NCBI GenBank assembly: GCA_963930775.1
Contig: OZ005689.1
Span: 24,116,058-24,180,057, forward strand
Direction: 5' to 3'
Length of the DNA: 64,000 bases
Source: Cliona cf. orientalis
Taxonomy: Eukaryota > Porifera > Demospongiae > Clionaida > Clionaidae
The notes below the pieces were generated by a model. That model did no database searches. It worked only from the letters and a program-made list of their open reading frames with translations, and was not told the DNA's origin. Numbering within the stretch: position 1 is the stretch's first letter; each line of letters starts with the position of its first letter. The translations under genes and the position numbers were made by a program. Shown in pieces: positions 31,930 to 43,958 of the stretch.

Positions 31930-34340
31930 CTATTGTTGAGCGCGTGCATGTGGCTAGCTAGAACCTCTATCATGAGATCGAGATCGATAGTATACTGCAC
32001 TGTACCGTAAACACGCTATGTATACTCACTCACTCACTACACATGCGCTATGCGTGAAATTTTTATATTTGGAGTGACGTCATTGAGCACGAGCGGGAGG
32101 TCAAGCAGGTGCAAATATCATGGTATCTTTGTCTTGTTCCTTTCCTTACCGTTCTGCTTCTGGTGATTGCTATCGTCGTCTTATCTTCAGAAAGTGACGA
32201 TAAACTGGTTTCATTGACTAGGTGTTTCAAGGTCGTGAAGTAGCCTTACTTTTCATGTCTGAAAATGGTGGCCATTTTGGTGTCCCATGGTTGATTTACC
32301 TCTCAGAACAAGTCAAAAACGCCTAGATGGACTTGTTTTACCACAAGAAGATGATGAACGTGAGTTTTAAGTGAGTGAGTTAGGTGTCAAAAAATGTTTT
32401 ATATCAAGGTTTGTATGGGCCACTGGGTGCTTTACTGTAAGGTGTTTTATCCCCTCTTTGTAGTCTCAGCAGCCACCATAGTAGTACTTTCTGGGACATG
32501 CATCCGAATTGAGGCCTATGTGCGGGCAGATCTCTCCATCAAACCAAGATAGTTTGTGTCAGATGAACTGGAATAGTAATTAACACGGTAAGTGCTGTGA
32601 TAATATCATTTACTCGAATATGCAGTGAGAAAACTCTTCCCCTTGTGACATTAAGAATTACACGGATTCACTCCTGCCATTAATATGTACCGTACCTCTC
32701 AGCCTATGGATCAACATGTATACCGGTGGTCAATCTTTAGCAGAACTGCATAGACATGTTTGTCTTTGCCTAGCATGCATGCAAGTACGTGTAGTTTCAT
32801 GCGCACGTACGTGTACATCTTTGTATGTGTGTACATGTATTGTGTGGTGTGTGTGTGCGCGCTTATGTTCTCGTAGCTGTACAGTACTAGCGTGCCTGAG
32901 TGTGTGTGGTGCACCAGTGAGGGAAGGAGGGAGTCCTATAATATACCGGTAATACAGAGGGCTGTTGGTCCTATTTTGAATTCACTCTTTCCATGTGAAA
33001 GGTTGTCAGGTGTTGCAGGAGAGTAAATGTCAAACTATTCTAAAGCATGTTTTGATGAATGTAACGTATAATACAGTACTTTATTCTAATTACATTCAGT
33101 TGCAGAAGTTGAGAAATTACCTGTGAAGTTGAAGATTTGTGGCGAAATTTCCGAGCTGATCCGAGTGTACACCTTATCCATTATTTGTGCATGTCACCTT
33201 GATTTTGTGTACACAATAATAGTTATTGTGCTTATGCTATTTGATCTGAAATCATTATTGTGTTATACTTTAGCAATACTGTGACCATTCTGAGCCTTAA
33301 GAACCATTTTGAGCTTATCACTAGAGCTGGGTAAGCCATGCTCACACCTCCATGCATGTTACTTTTTTAGGGGTTGCAGCTACATGCTTATTTTTGGCTG
33401 AAACAACAGCAAATGAAAATATGTAAAGGATATCACCAGTACAATGTCTAGATCCACAAGTTGGCAATGCAGGAGTCTGAAAATGATTTATATCGACTTC
33501 TTGACAAAATTTTGAGCAGCATCTCCTCACTGGCTCCAAGCTATTGGATCTAACCAGTGCTAAATCCACGATATCCATGTCCTACTCAGCAAACGGCCAA
33601 CAGATAGTCATATTAAACTGCTACAGCACCTAGTAGTCAATATACTCTCCTCGATTGCTGATTTTTTGCTGATGTCAGCATAAAAAATAAAACTATACAT
33701 ATTTATACAGACTTGCGTGCAGAGTGACTGTACTGGCCTTGTATTACTGCAGGTAGTGCAGAGGTAGAGTACACAGCATTTGTATGGCACTTTCTGACCA
33801 CAAATGTGTGCTAATTCAATATTTGGCACCTTGCCCAGTACAGCACTACATGGTACTACATACATGTACCACAAGCTAGCTCTTGGCTCAGTGCACACTG
33901 ATAACCAACTAGCAAAGTGCTGTAGTTCATTGTAAGTACCTACTACTTGGATAGCCTTATTTCTGAGTCCCAATACCAATCTATTTGGGGGTGGCTGGCA
34001 GCAGCCCCAGAGAGATAGCTGTCGCTTTTTTTTCATCAGAATCACCACATGCACAGTGCTTGGCATACTATTTTGAGTATCACGACAGCTTGGGTGATTG
34101 TGATTAGTGACTTATGAGCCAGCTTACTAGCTGGTGGACTATGGACACATTGAGTAGACCTCCTTTGGGGTATCTTGCTTATGCATTTGTGGTGTGGGGG
34201 TGGCAGCTGGGTCGTGAATTTTCCAGTTGCAATGTGCGTTTGTTTTCCTTACTGTGTTCACAATTCATTTTCGTTCTAGCTTGCTTGCATAATAATGTAT
34301 ACGTAGAGTCCAACAGAACGAATGTAACTTGCGACTTTGG
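31930..34340. other. non-coding, no supported gene
   Basis: A CRE-like TGACGTCA at about 32070 and a short frame starting at 32120 (MVSLSCSFPY) hint at a promoter and first exon but lack confirmation. Minus-strand frames at 33342-33578 and 33608-34066 show no domain content. Confidence 0.35.
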
Positions 34341-34563
34341 CCTCCATGGGCGCTTACCCGGGAAAATCTTTCAAATGTTTGTTTAGAAGCTGCTACATTA
34401 TATGGGCACTTGCCTGGGACACTAGTCCAACCTTAAACCACTTTAGCCACGGAAAGAAATCAAGAGTTCGGATAAGCAGAAATTCGATTGTGCATACAAA
34501 AATGTATGCGACACACACTATCAATCATTTCGATGATTAATCTCATCCTCGATTGAATTACCT

Positions 34564-34965
34564 TGCATTTCTTTTATTTCCTTGAGTGTTATGCCCCACC
34601 TACCACACCCTGGGCGAACGAGGGGCGTTTAGTTGCAATTAGCACAGTATTGTTGCCCCGGAGGTAAGTCTTGCACATGCGTACAGACTAGCGATAAGCC
34701 ACACCCTTGCTATATCAATTACCCCATTAAAACTGCGTACCGGGTCCCAAGGGTTTCTGGATTAGAGGGGTTCCACTGTATAGCACTGCATGAGACCTTG
34801 CCAAATCCCCACCCTGCCCCCACTGATAAGGGTGGGGGGTAGAAAGGGATTAGGCATTGAGTGCTGTCCTACATTGCGGGCTTTAGCTTAAAAATTGTCT
34901 AATCCCCACTGTATCCCCACCTTTCTCCGGGGTGTGGTAGGTGGGGCATTACTTTGATAGGTGCA
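34564..34965. mobile_element. Harbinger-like MITE, copy 2, with insertion
   Basis: The right end ACTTTGATAGGTGCA followed by TTA is identical in type to the element at 18037-18361. Subterminal ATGCCCCACCTACC and GGTAGGTGGGGCAT pair. The left terminus is diverged. A remnant end of the CAGTGGAACCCC element (GAGGGGTTCCACTGTA, 34768-34783) sits inside. Confidence 0.6.
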
Positions 34966-35046
34966 TTAAAACTGGACTATATGTAGGTAGCCGCGCAGCA
35001 GCTGGTGCTCGCGTGGCAAGTACGCGGCGTAGGTTTACTGCACATA

Positions 35047-35770
35047 CAGTGCTCCAAGCAAAGGGAGCAAAACTCTTTAGATTGGGTCAAAAATCAAATT
35101 CTATACTATTTGTTGTTTATTCATTATTGAGGCCTGACACTACTAGCAGATCCTTTTAGGACGACATCCAAGGTCAAACTTGACAAAATATGACACACCC
35201 ACCCTAATTATCCGCCATTTTGTTTTTATAAATATTCCCGATTTTTCAAATTTTGAGTCTTTTTTTACCTATTTTGACTCATAACTTTGTTCATACTTGA
35301 AGTTAGGAGTTCAGACTTGACGTGTATGACCTTCAGGGACTTACCTAACATACTCTATAGTGTGGACCCCTAAACCACAGGAATTTCCTTACATGGATCT
35401 AAAGCAAACAGCAACAAAATGGCTGCCAAAAATACACAAAATTTGAATTTTCTGAAGAAGTCCTTGGGGGATTTAGTTGAAATTTACTTGGAGGCTTCTA
35501 CCTTAGTAGCCCTACACTTGTGCCAAATAAGGTTGTGTATCTCACCGTGGTTCTCATGTATTTATCTAAAGCTTTTTTTGAAGGATCTCTTCACTGGTGA
35601 AGCCATAAAACACCACTGATGACACATAATTTGATCAAAATTTGATCAGTGTTAGAGGACATAATACTGAACCTACGTACCAAGTGGAGTGGGTTGAAAA
35701 CTAAACATTAAAAAGTTATGGCCATAATAGTGAAAAATCAAAAGTTTTGCACTCTTCCCTTGGAGCACTG
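35047..35770. mobile_element. 724-bp TA-flanked MITE, TIR CAGTGCTCCAAG
   Basis: TA duplications at 35045-35046 and 35771-35772. Ends CAGTGCTCCAAGCAAAGGG and CCCTTGGAGCACTG, with a subterminal GAGCAAAACT/AGTTTTGCACTC pair. The superfamily is probably Tc1/mariner. An open frame at 35419-35619 has no domain, and a truncated relative is at 1672-2175. Confidence 0.85.
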
Positions 35771-36831
35771 TATGCAAATTGGGCACATGGCTACAATTTG
35801 TACTTTGATCCTGCATTTTTGTTGCACCTTGAGTTTGGATAATCGAGGTTTGTATATGTAATACATTATAAACTAGAGCTCACAGAGCACATAACCCTCG
35901 GGGCAGTAATGAGTCAAGCACATGCTATATATTCTTGGTTTTTCTCTCAATTTTGTTTCTACACTTTTTGATCCATTTTTTGCCTTTATTATATTTTTTT
36001 TACATTTATTTTTTTTATATTTTTACATTAATTTTGTACAACAGTTTCTGATTTTCTCTTTGGCCATGCAGGTTTGGTTTTTCTCTCATTTTGTGTAGTT
36101 TGTAACCATGATCTGAGCTTTGTTCAAGAGTAAGGTGTGGCTTATATATGTATAACTAGAACTTTGTGTGTAAGGACGTAGCTTAATATACAGTAGGACT
36201 ACAGTATAATATTGTGCTTGGGGGAAATCAAGAAGCTTAGCAGTTTAATACTTTGCTGATAATGATTTGTTTATTATTATTATAGCTTTTACAAGAGTTA
36301 TCACTGAAACTATCTACTTTGTATCTTGAAAACAGTCGACTATTATTCATTGAGTCGCCAGGGAGCGTGGGGAGCAGCAGCCATGAGCAAATGATGCCAT
36401 TACTGATCGTCATGTGCATGCACTCACACTATACAAGATGTCCTGCATGCTCTGAAACTGACGAGTACTGTTAATCCACAGTATATAAGGGATGTGTATG
36501 TACTTTCCTGAGCATGATAGTGACTGGAGACTTGTCAGGTTTTGGCTCATGATGATCACGACAGCAACCAGGTGACCAATATGGTATCTGCATTGGACTA
36601 TTAACGCTAGCACTCTATGATACCTTCACTCTCGTGGTAGCTTCTCACTGTCCTCAGACAGGAAACAAGCCTAACTATACTAAATGAATCGGACTGATGG
36701 TACGCAATGAGCATGATCTTTCAAAGAAATGTTTTGACTTTTGCAAAGGCTCGCCCTGATCTCCATCACCACAAGTGTTGGACACGCAATACTGCTCGGT
36801 GAACTTGCTTGCACTATAGTGCTTCATAGTA
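35771..36831. other. non-coding, nothing recognised
   Basis: AT-rich, with T-rich runs at 35985-36035. No supported gene. Confidence 0.4.
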
Positions 36832-37954
36832 CAGTGGAACCCCTCTATAAAGACACCCCTGAAATGAGGACATCTCAATCAGGACACTATACATGGCCCC
36901 AGGCTACATAGAGAAGTGTACAAACCTAACCCTGAAATGAGGACACCTCCTTTAATCAGGACACTTTGAGCTGGCCCAAAGGCGTCCAGAATACATGTCC
37001 AGAAATATACATTGGGCACAGGACACCCATATACTTCTATTATAGATTGATAAAACTAGCTCCAATCAGCAATTTTACAAGCTAAGTACAAGCTCCTTGC
37101 AGCAATCGTTACCGTGGTTACGGGCGGTTTCTAAATAACGCACATCGAACGTCAGAGAGAAATGGCTGAAATTTCCTTATTCGAGATTCATTTCTGTGAT
37201 AATCTGAAATTTCAACCCTTCCACCACATATTTATAAACGGATCGGCGCAATTGTCCGGTAAGTAGTGCATGAGTGCTGTGAAGTGGGCTGGTCCATTCA
37301 ATTTCATCCGGAAGTCCATATGTTTGTATGGCGGCGAAGGGACAGGAGAGCGAGTGTAGAGACAGCCGAAATGGAAAGCCCAAACAAAGGGTTTAACTAC
37401 CGTTTTTTGTAATCTAAGGTTAGTAGAAAGGCTAATGTTGATGGCTGAATCGGCGCATTTTGGATTTATGGCCGTGCCTAGTGGCTAGAGTATGATCAGG
37501 AGTACATTAGCAGGAGTGTGCAACTGTCATAGTAGTAGTAGAAACATTTCTTTCTGGATTTGACTTCACAACCAGCCATGCACATGAGCGTGAATATCAT
37601 TTATACACACTTAAGTTACAACCGCTAAAACCACGGAGTCATACTCTGTGCAGCTGCAGCTAGCAGCTGCATGCATACACAACGTTCATGGCTTGGTGGT
37701 TTAGCGGTTGCATGCTAATGATATTCACGCCTATGTACATGGCTGATTGTGACGTCAAATCCACAAAGAGATGTTCCTACTACTACTTTGACAGTTGCAC
37801 ACTCCTGCTAATGTACTCCTGGTATGATGAATTTTAATTCCCATAGACGGTAATACATTTTATGAGCGTGCGTGACACGGAATAATTTATTGTATATGGA
37901 CAAAAGCTGGCTCCGTGTCCGTGCATTTCTGGACATGTCAGAGAGGTTTCACTG
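36832..37954. mobile_element. CAGTGGAACCCC (pogo/Tc1-like) element, 1.1 kb, with nested MITE
   Basis: It begins CAGTGGAACCCCTC after TA and ends GGTTTCACTG before TA. Subterminal GACACCCCTGAAATGAGGACA repeats match the 6599 and 58819 copies. Extra length comes partly from the nested element at 37497-37821. No transposase frame was found. Confidence 0.75.
37497..37821. mobile_element. nested foldback MITE, exact 7-bp duplication GTATGAT
   Basis: The 325-bp element has ends CAGGAGTACATTAGCAGGAG and its complement and arms of about 150 bases. GTATGAT flanks it directly at 37490-37496 and 37822-37828. It interrupts the CAGTGGAACCCC element and is therefore younger. Confidence 0.9.
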
Positions 37955-38034
37955 TAATTCAGTAGTTGGAAAGGTGCCCACCAACTTCATGTATTTGGAA
38001 TAACTAGCTACCTATTCTTATACAGTGAAGTATA

Positions 38035-38234
38035 CCGTATAGTGGGAAATTTTTGTGGATCCAATTTTCGCGGATGGCCAGTCTTCAAAGTTTTCGCAGT
38101 TTAATTTTTGCGGATGTGAGCAATCATGCCCATTATACACTGCGCAATCGTACTTATTCACAGGTATAATTTTTGCGGATAGCCGCTTATCTGCAAAAAA
38201 CGCGAAAATTGGACCCCACATCCCCACTATACGG
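38035..38234. mobile_element. CCGTATAGTGGGAAATTTT MITE, TA target site
   Basis: The 200-bp element has inverted ends (CCGTATAGTGGG/CCCACTATACGG) and subterminal pairs (CCAATTTTCGCGGAT and CGCGAAAATTGG). It is flanked by TA. Relatives lie at 39118, 43512, 44981 and 16109. Confidence 0.85.
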
Positions 38235-39117
38235 TATTATAGATGGCACAAATTTGGAATCTGCTCAAAGCAAGCTACTGAAATGGAAAAGGGATAGAGA
38301 AATACTACAATGGTACAACCTCTAAGGTGTAGATGGTGCAAAGTACTACGTGGTAGATAGGTATTAACAGAATCATGCTGTCCTCTAATTTTTTGACACT
38401 TACCCTTCCAGCTACATCATAATAAATGCAATAGATGAAATGCCACATACCCTATCAAGACTGTGCACATTAAAATCATAATCCTTATTAAATTTGTAAG
38501 GGTGTATCCCAAATGTACATATAAGTATAGGGACTGATGGATCAAAATTTTGGCATCCATAAAAGTACCTACTGTATAGAATTTGGTGGGCAATTAAATT
38601 TGGCAGTTTTGGCAGACTGACCAGCCAACCGTCAAACTAAAATCCACCACTATTATTAAGTCATTCCTATACTTAGCACACGTACGTAAAAGTAATCATG
38701 CATCGTGAAGTAACTTGGTGGGTGTGGTCTTTAAGCTCCAGCAATATTAACTCGTGGACAATACGCTGATCACTCAAATCATTACTATTGATCTTTCAAG
38801 GCTTTTCTCTTCTACAGCAGTCTAATGTCTCGCTGATGATTGGAGTACAAATATTATTCTTGAAAAACGATGCCCTCGTACATATATGCAGCTTTCTCAA
38901 TCGACGACAGTAGGATGGTATTCATGTAACAAGGGGTGGCACCGGGAGACTAGTAGCCAATCATTCCCCCTTAAGCTATTGTAAGCACAGGCGACAAATT
39001 TGGGGCATGGCTAGATCGAATTCAGTCATTCGTCAATATTTTGTTATCACTGACTGAGGCCAATCCACATTAATTTACTTGGTGCCAAATTTTCTGTCTA
39101 TACGGTAAAATATAATA

Positions 39118-39291
39118 CAGTATAGCGGAAAATTTCGCTTTTTTGCAGATAGGGTGTGTGCCACGACAATAAGAACCACGAAATCTGGAGAAAACGTGAT
39201 GCGTGAAAATTAAAATCATGAAAATTTCTTCTGAAGGGCCAACATGCAATTCTGCAAAATTTTGCACCGGCGAAAATTTCCCGCTATACAG
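39118..39291. mobile_element. CAGTATAGCGGAAAATTTCG MITE, TA target site
   Basis: The 174-bp relative of 38035-38234 ends GCGAAAATTTCCCGCTATACAG before TA. Confidence 0.8.
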
Positions 39292-40069
39292 TATTATGTC
39301 CTTCAATCCAACTTATTGCCCAGTGAGAAACAGGAGCACTGCATAATTTAATTCAAGGTGTGTATACTATTGGTGCATTGAGGTATTCATGGCACACCAC
39401 GCATGTATATATAGTAACAAAATGCCCCAAGAACTGAACAGAACACTTGATACTTCAACAAAATGATATCTGGGCTTTATAGTCTAAGAATAGATAGACA
39501 ATCACCAAACTTTTGTTACAAACATTGTGGAAGTCAAGAAAATTATCTGCTTGGGATCAAGTTGGGAAGTTGATCAGTACATATATGTGTCTGGGCCATC
39601 GATCCCAACTTATATTACACAGTTTACCAATTCCAACAATTTTACTATTATATGATGGTCCTATTCACCATGATAGCAATAATATTATAATCAGTTTTAT
39701 ACCAATAGCTTGCTATATACTAGAGTCTGAGTATCCTTGTTCCCACAAAATATTGTACTGATTTCTACCCATGCATATGTAATCATCTTGAGCTGTCATT
39801 TATTTGAAATTGCCAGATCTTGTAATCTAGATATCAATTGAAAGTGCACAGTGATAGGAAGATGCACATTAGCCACTTTGGTCGCTCACCTATGCCATTT
39901 GTAGTCATGTCAAAAACCATTGATGTGTTTCTCGCTGAGAGAGCCAAGTTACCAAGCAAATAGTGCCGTATCTCTCAAACAAAACATCTTCGCATAATAC
40001 ATCTTTAAAGCCAATAAGCAACTCTATGATGTCAGTATCAATTTAGGTATAAACAGGTACATATGGTAG

Positions 40070-40754
40070 CAGGAGCGCATATTGAAAAAAGGAAACTTAA
40101 GGGGGAGGAGCGTGAAACGATATTTGATTAAAATCCCAATTTTTACGCACGCTAGTCGTGGTATGCTTATTTTAAGACAAGGCAGAGAAGCTTGGAGTTT
40201 CGATTTGTACGGCCAGATGATAAAGGGTTTTGGGAGCCTTTCTGTGGATCTGAGATCATGCCGAAGGTTACTGAAGGTCCAAAGAACAGAACTGAAGCTT
40301 TTTGTGGAGCCTTGAGATCGTCCGTAAGTTGTTCTAGCCCCATCAGCCAGAAAAGAAGTGCTAGTATAGTTTCGACCCTTGGCTCCCTTTCCGTATATAA
40401 GAAGAGGGCTTTTTAGAGTGGGCAGAGCTACTAGAATCAACGATCAAGCATCGTTTCTGGCCGATCGGCGCGAACAGCGTGGTTAAAAAAACTTAGACAA
40501 TCTCAAGACTCTACAAAAGCTTCAGTTCTGTTCTTTGGACCTTCAGTAAGTTTCGACACGATCTCAGATCCACGGAAAGGCTCTCAAAGCCTTATCATCT
40601 GGCCGTACAAATCAAAACGCCAAGCTTCTCTGCCTTTTATCTTAAAATAAGCATACTAAATTTAGTAACACGACTATCGTGGGTAGATTTTAATCAAATG
40701 TGTGGTCATTTCACACTCCCTCCCCCTTCCCTCTTCTTCAATTATGCGCTCCTG
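40070..40754. mobile_element. foldback element, CAGGAGCGCAT ends, ~7-bp duplication
   Basis: The 685-bp element has two long inverted arms (about 40070-40315 and 40495-40754). Paired segments include GGTCCAAAGAACAGAACTGA and GTACGGCCAGATGATAA. Flanks ATGGTAG and ATGGTGG match at 6 of 7 positions. The CAGGAG start is shared with 37497-37821, which also makes a 7-bp duplication, so the two may use the same transposase. Open frames inside the arms mirror each other and are not genes. Confidence 0.8.
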
Positions 40755-41496
40755 ATGGTGGCATGGGCAAATGCACGTGATTGTGCAATATTTCACATGC
40801 ATGGATGGAACACTATCCCATAAACTAGTTCATCAATAAAACAATTAAGTGCATGCACTTAACAATAGCTAGTAACGAGAATAGGACAGGCGTTTAATAG
40901 TGAGTATGCTTAAGGTTACGGGATAGTGTTCCACCCACGCATGGTCAAAGTTCGCATGAATTATAAATGAGACATTTATATTCCAGTTTTTGTCCATGTT
41001 CTTTAGGCACAGGTAAGTAGCTCTCCTGACGCCTGCCCCGTGGACCACAAAAACGAAAAACAAACCTGCCATTGTTGGTCTGCACGCGCGGGTAAGTATT
41101 TGCAATTTTCTGCATCAGTTTTTGCCAAGGCAAATAGCCTGTGTATGATGATATATGAATGAAACAATAGCTTACGAGTCTCTACAGGGCCAGGTATAAC
41201 ATTTTATCTCCATCGAGTTGCACTAGCAGAAAGCGAAGGGTGTATCTATTCACTGGACTGGACCACTGGACTGGACTACTGGACTGGACTACTGGACTCA
41301 CATTTGACCCCAAAAATGGCACAGATGGAAGCTAAATTGAGCATTCTGGTTGGGTTGGTTTGAGAATTCAATAGCTAATCCTTCTGCTTTCACCACAGTG
41401 GTCTGATTCAGGATATTTTGACAGCCGTAATTGCTTTGCTAGTAGGTCTACTGTGTAGCAATATGCAATAAAATTAAAATCTATTATGGTGACTAT

Positions 41497-41692
41497 TTAA
41501 ATAGCTGTCCAATCTCTAGAGATATGGATAGGTTCATGTTTGATCCTAGAATCAAGAACAGCCGGTAATGAATAAGCCCCTATTCTGTCAGCTATACCTT
41601 GTCTCCTCCGCCAGCAGCTGTCAATAGCTTGCCGAAGACCATCAATGATAGGAAATTTTTCCTTCTCTACCATGACACTTGTCATTACACTA
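41497..41692 (-). pseudogene. possible captured terminal exon
   Basis: On the minus strand an acceptor-like TTACCTAG (about 41700-41693) precedes about 64 codons that read as ordinary protein (MTSVMVEKEKFPIIDGL, QGIADRIGAYSLPAVLD, HISRDWTAI) and end in a TAA. No family is recognised. Its position between TIR arms suggests a captured gene fragment, but this rests on composition alone. Confidence 0.3.
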
Positions 41693-42290
41693 GGTAATAT
41701 CAATGTCAATAATGTACATGCATACATGTAGCTGTAGCTATTAAGTTTAGCATGAATTTGTAGTACTACCCGTGCTATAGCTATATCTTGAGTATGATTT
41801 CAGCTAAGTTGGTCAAAAAGAGATCTTTATCATGGACGACTATGCTAAACAAATACTAAACGATTGCTATAAGATTCTAGAATTTGAACTGTCTGGGAAT
41901 CATCACTTAGTAGCAATGGGACATAGCTATACAGAAAAAGAGTGAAATATTAATTGTATTGTCACAGTTCTATTAGACTTCAGAATCTACGTGGCTATGA
42001 AGAATAAGTATACACACCAGGTGCTAGGCTGACTGGCTTGAAAACATCTACCAATAATCGATTTTCACCTATCTAATTAAATGAAGCGGCTGATCAAGCA
42101 TGTATTTAGTGTCTTCCCAACCAGAGATTCTAAAGGGCCATGATAGCAAAATGGGCATTTTAGGACCAATAATCAGTGCAAAACGACCGTTTTTAGTTAA
42201 TATTTTGGGGTCAAAGGTGAGTCCAGTAGTCCAGTCCAGTGGTCCAGTCCAGTGAATAGATACACCCGAAAGCGAATATAAAAACTCGGG

Positions 42291-42421
42291 TTTTGTTCTG
42301 GAGGGCTGCCATCAAGCGAGTCACATGGCAGCTGCTCAGTGGGCTGCCATCAAGCGAGTCTCATGGCAGCTGACTGAGCAGCTGCCATGAGACTCGCTTG
42401 ATGGCAGCCCTCCAGAACAAA
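42291..42421. repeat. long hairpin with three copies of GGGCTGCCATCAAGCGAGTC
   Basis: The left arm (42291-42339) and right arm (42373-42421) pair for about 48 bases. The loop contains another direct copy of the arm core (42341-42371), so the right arm could pair with either of two partners. Confidence 0.85.
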
Positions 42422-42479
42422 ATCTTGTCTGATGATTCACTATCTTCAAGTTTTCAAAAAAGCGTTATACCTGGCCCTG

Positions 42480-43511
42480 CTCCAAGTGATGGACTATTGT
42501 GAGCGACAGCAAAGTCAGTTTGTTCGAGTCTCCAGTCTTCAAAAGTTGACGCAGAAAATCTGGACTTTATATACAGCTGGAAATGGTCGACGTTCATTCG
42601 CGTTTCGGACTAAATTGCATTAAAACATACATGAATTGCATTTGTGTGATAGCTATTATTCGCGTTGGATACTATCCCGTAACCTTAATAACCCGAGTTT
42701 ACGGTAGCACGCTATTATGGCTCAAGGAGAGTCAGAGTTACATATACATCATGAGGGTGCTACTTGGCATCATGCGACCATGTCTCTTGTTCAATTCGGA
42801 TTGGACTCTGTAGCTGCTGGTATTGTGAGAGATGGCTAACTGAAGTATGTAAATGCTATACAATTATTATCCATGATAAACTGAGAACCACGCGATGATC
42901 AAACTGATGGTATAGTTTTGGTTCTTGTAAGCCTAGACTGATTGGCACTTCCTACCCATGAGTGTAAAATCCGAGTGTCATACAAAAGTAATATGGCATG
43001 TAAGGCAGTACATAGGTAATTCTAGAATAATCCTTTTGGGGGAGGGGGGGGGGGGTTCTAAATAAACCAAGGGGCCCCAGGAAAATTATGAAAATTAGGG
43101 CATTAAAATGATACCTCTTGGAGCCCAGTTTTTAATAGTATAAAATGGGAGAGCTACATCAATAGCTATAGGCTAGTGGCTAGTCTCATGCTTCAGGAAG
43201 GGGCTATGCATGAGATTAGCTTTTGATCACTTCCTAAACTTGGAATTTTTACCAAAGTTTAGCTTCAGGTGGGTTGGTAGTGATAATGAGAGCTGAGTAT
43301 CATCACTGCCAGTTAGAGGTTTAGTAGCACTAGTAAATCACCGATAAGTATCAGCTGTCTAGAAGCTAGTCTCATCCCAGACCCCACCCTCAAGATACAC
43401 GTGCAGCGTGCATTAAATGGATTTTCAACTGGTAAGAAGCCTCAAAAACCCCCCTACAAAATACCTTATGCAGTAGAATATTTACGGTCACTCAGAAACA
43501 AAAGCAATGTA
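42480..43511. other. non-coding, nothing recognised
   Basis: No supported gene. TACTATCCCGTAACCTTAA at about 42670 is the inverse of TTAAGGTTACGGGATAGT at 40911 and may be the outer end of a still larger element around 41185-42479. A G run lies near 43037. Confidence 0.4.
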
Positions 43512-43958
43512 CTGTATAGCAGGAAATTTTCATTGGTGCTAATTTTGTATGATTCACCAAAGCACCCTTAGAATCAATTTTTAATTCATATGCTTACTTT
43601 GAGAGATTGTGTGCATGCACAGCTGTATACGCACTCGTGTAGCTAAGGCATGCCCCATGTGCCAAAAGAGACATGGCATCTTATCGATTGAAGCGATGGT
43701 TAGAGGCTACCATGTCTATAAGAGTATTTGGACTGCTGCCGTTGGTGAAGAGTTCGAGGCCTTGGCAAACCGAATATAGAGACATCGCGGCTAGCACCTG
43801 CAGCAGTGCTAGCGACTGCATGTAGCATAGGTCAAAGGTCATGTCTGTTAGGAAAAAATTTGCATGTTTACATTTTCATATTTTTTATTTCCGTGTAAGG
43901 GATGGAGCATAGGAAATATACTAAAATTAGCACCATATGAAAATTTCCCGCTATACGG
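43512..43958. mobile_element. CTGTATAGCAGGAAATTTTC MITE, TA target site
   Basis: The 447-bp member of the 38035 family has ends CTGTATAGCAGGAAATTTT and AAATTTCCCGCTATACGG, flanked by TA. Confidence 0.75.

Larger units (their letters stand above)
41185..42479. mobile_element. 1.3-kb TIR element with ACTGGACTGG repeats and exon-like insert
   Basis: The ends CAGGGCCAGGTATAAC and GTTATACCTGGCCCTG are exact 16-bp inverted repeats. Inside each arm is GGTGTATCTATTCACTGGAC followed by ACTGGACTGG-type decamers (41253-41300 left, 42219-42258 right) and GACCCCAAAA. Between the arms lies the exon-like segment at 41497-41692. No target duplication is clear. Confidence 0.6.

Noticed and set aside
40024..40440. 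138-codon minus-strand frame and overlapping plus-strand frames
   Set aside because: They are mirror translations of foldback arms, with no domain.
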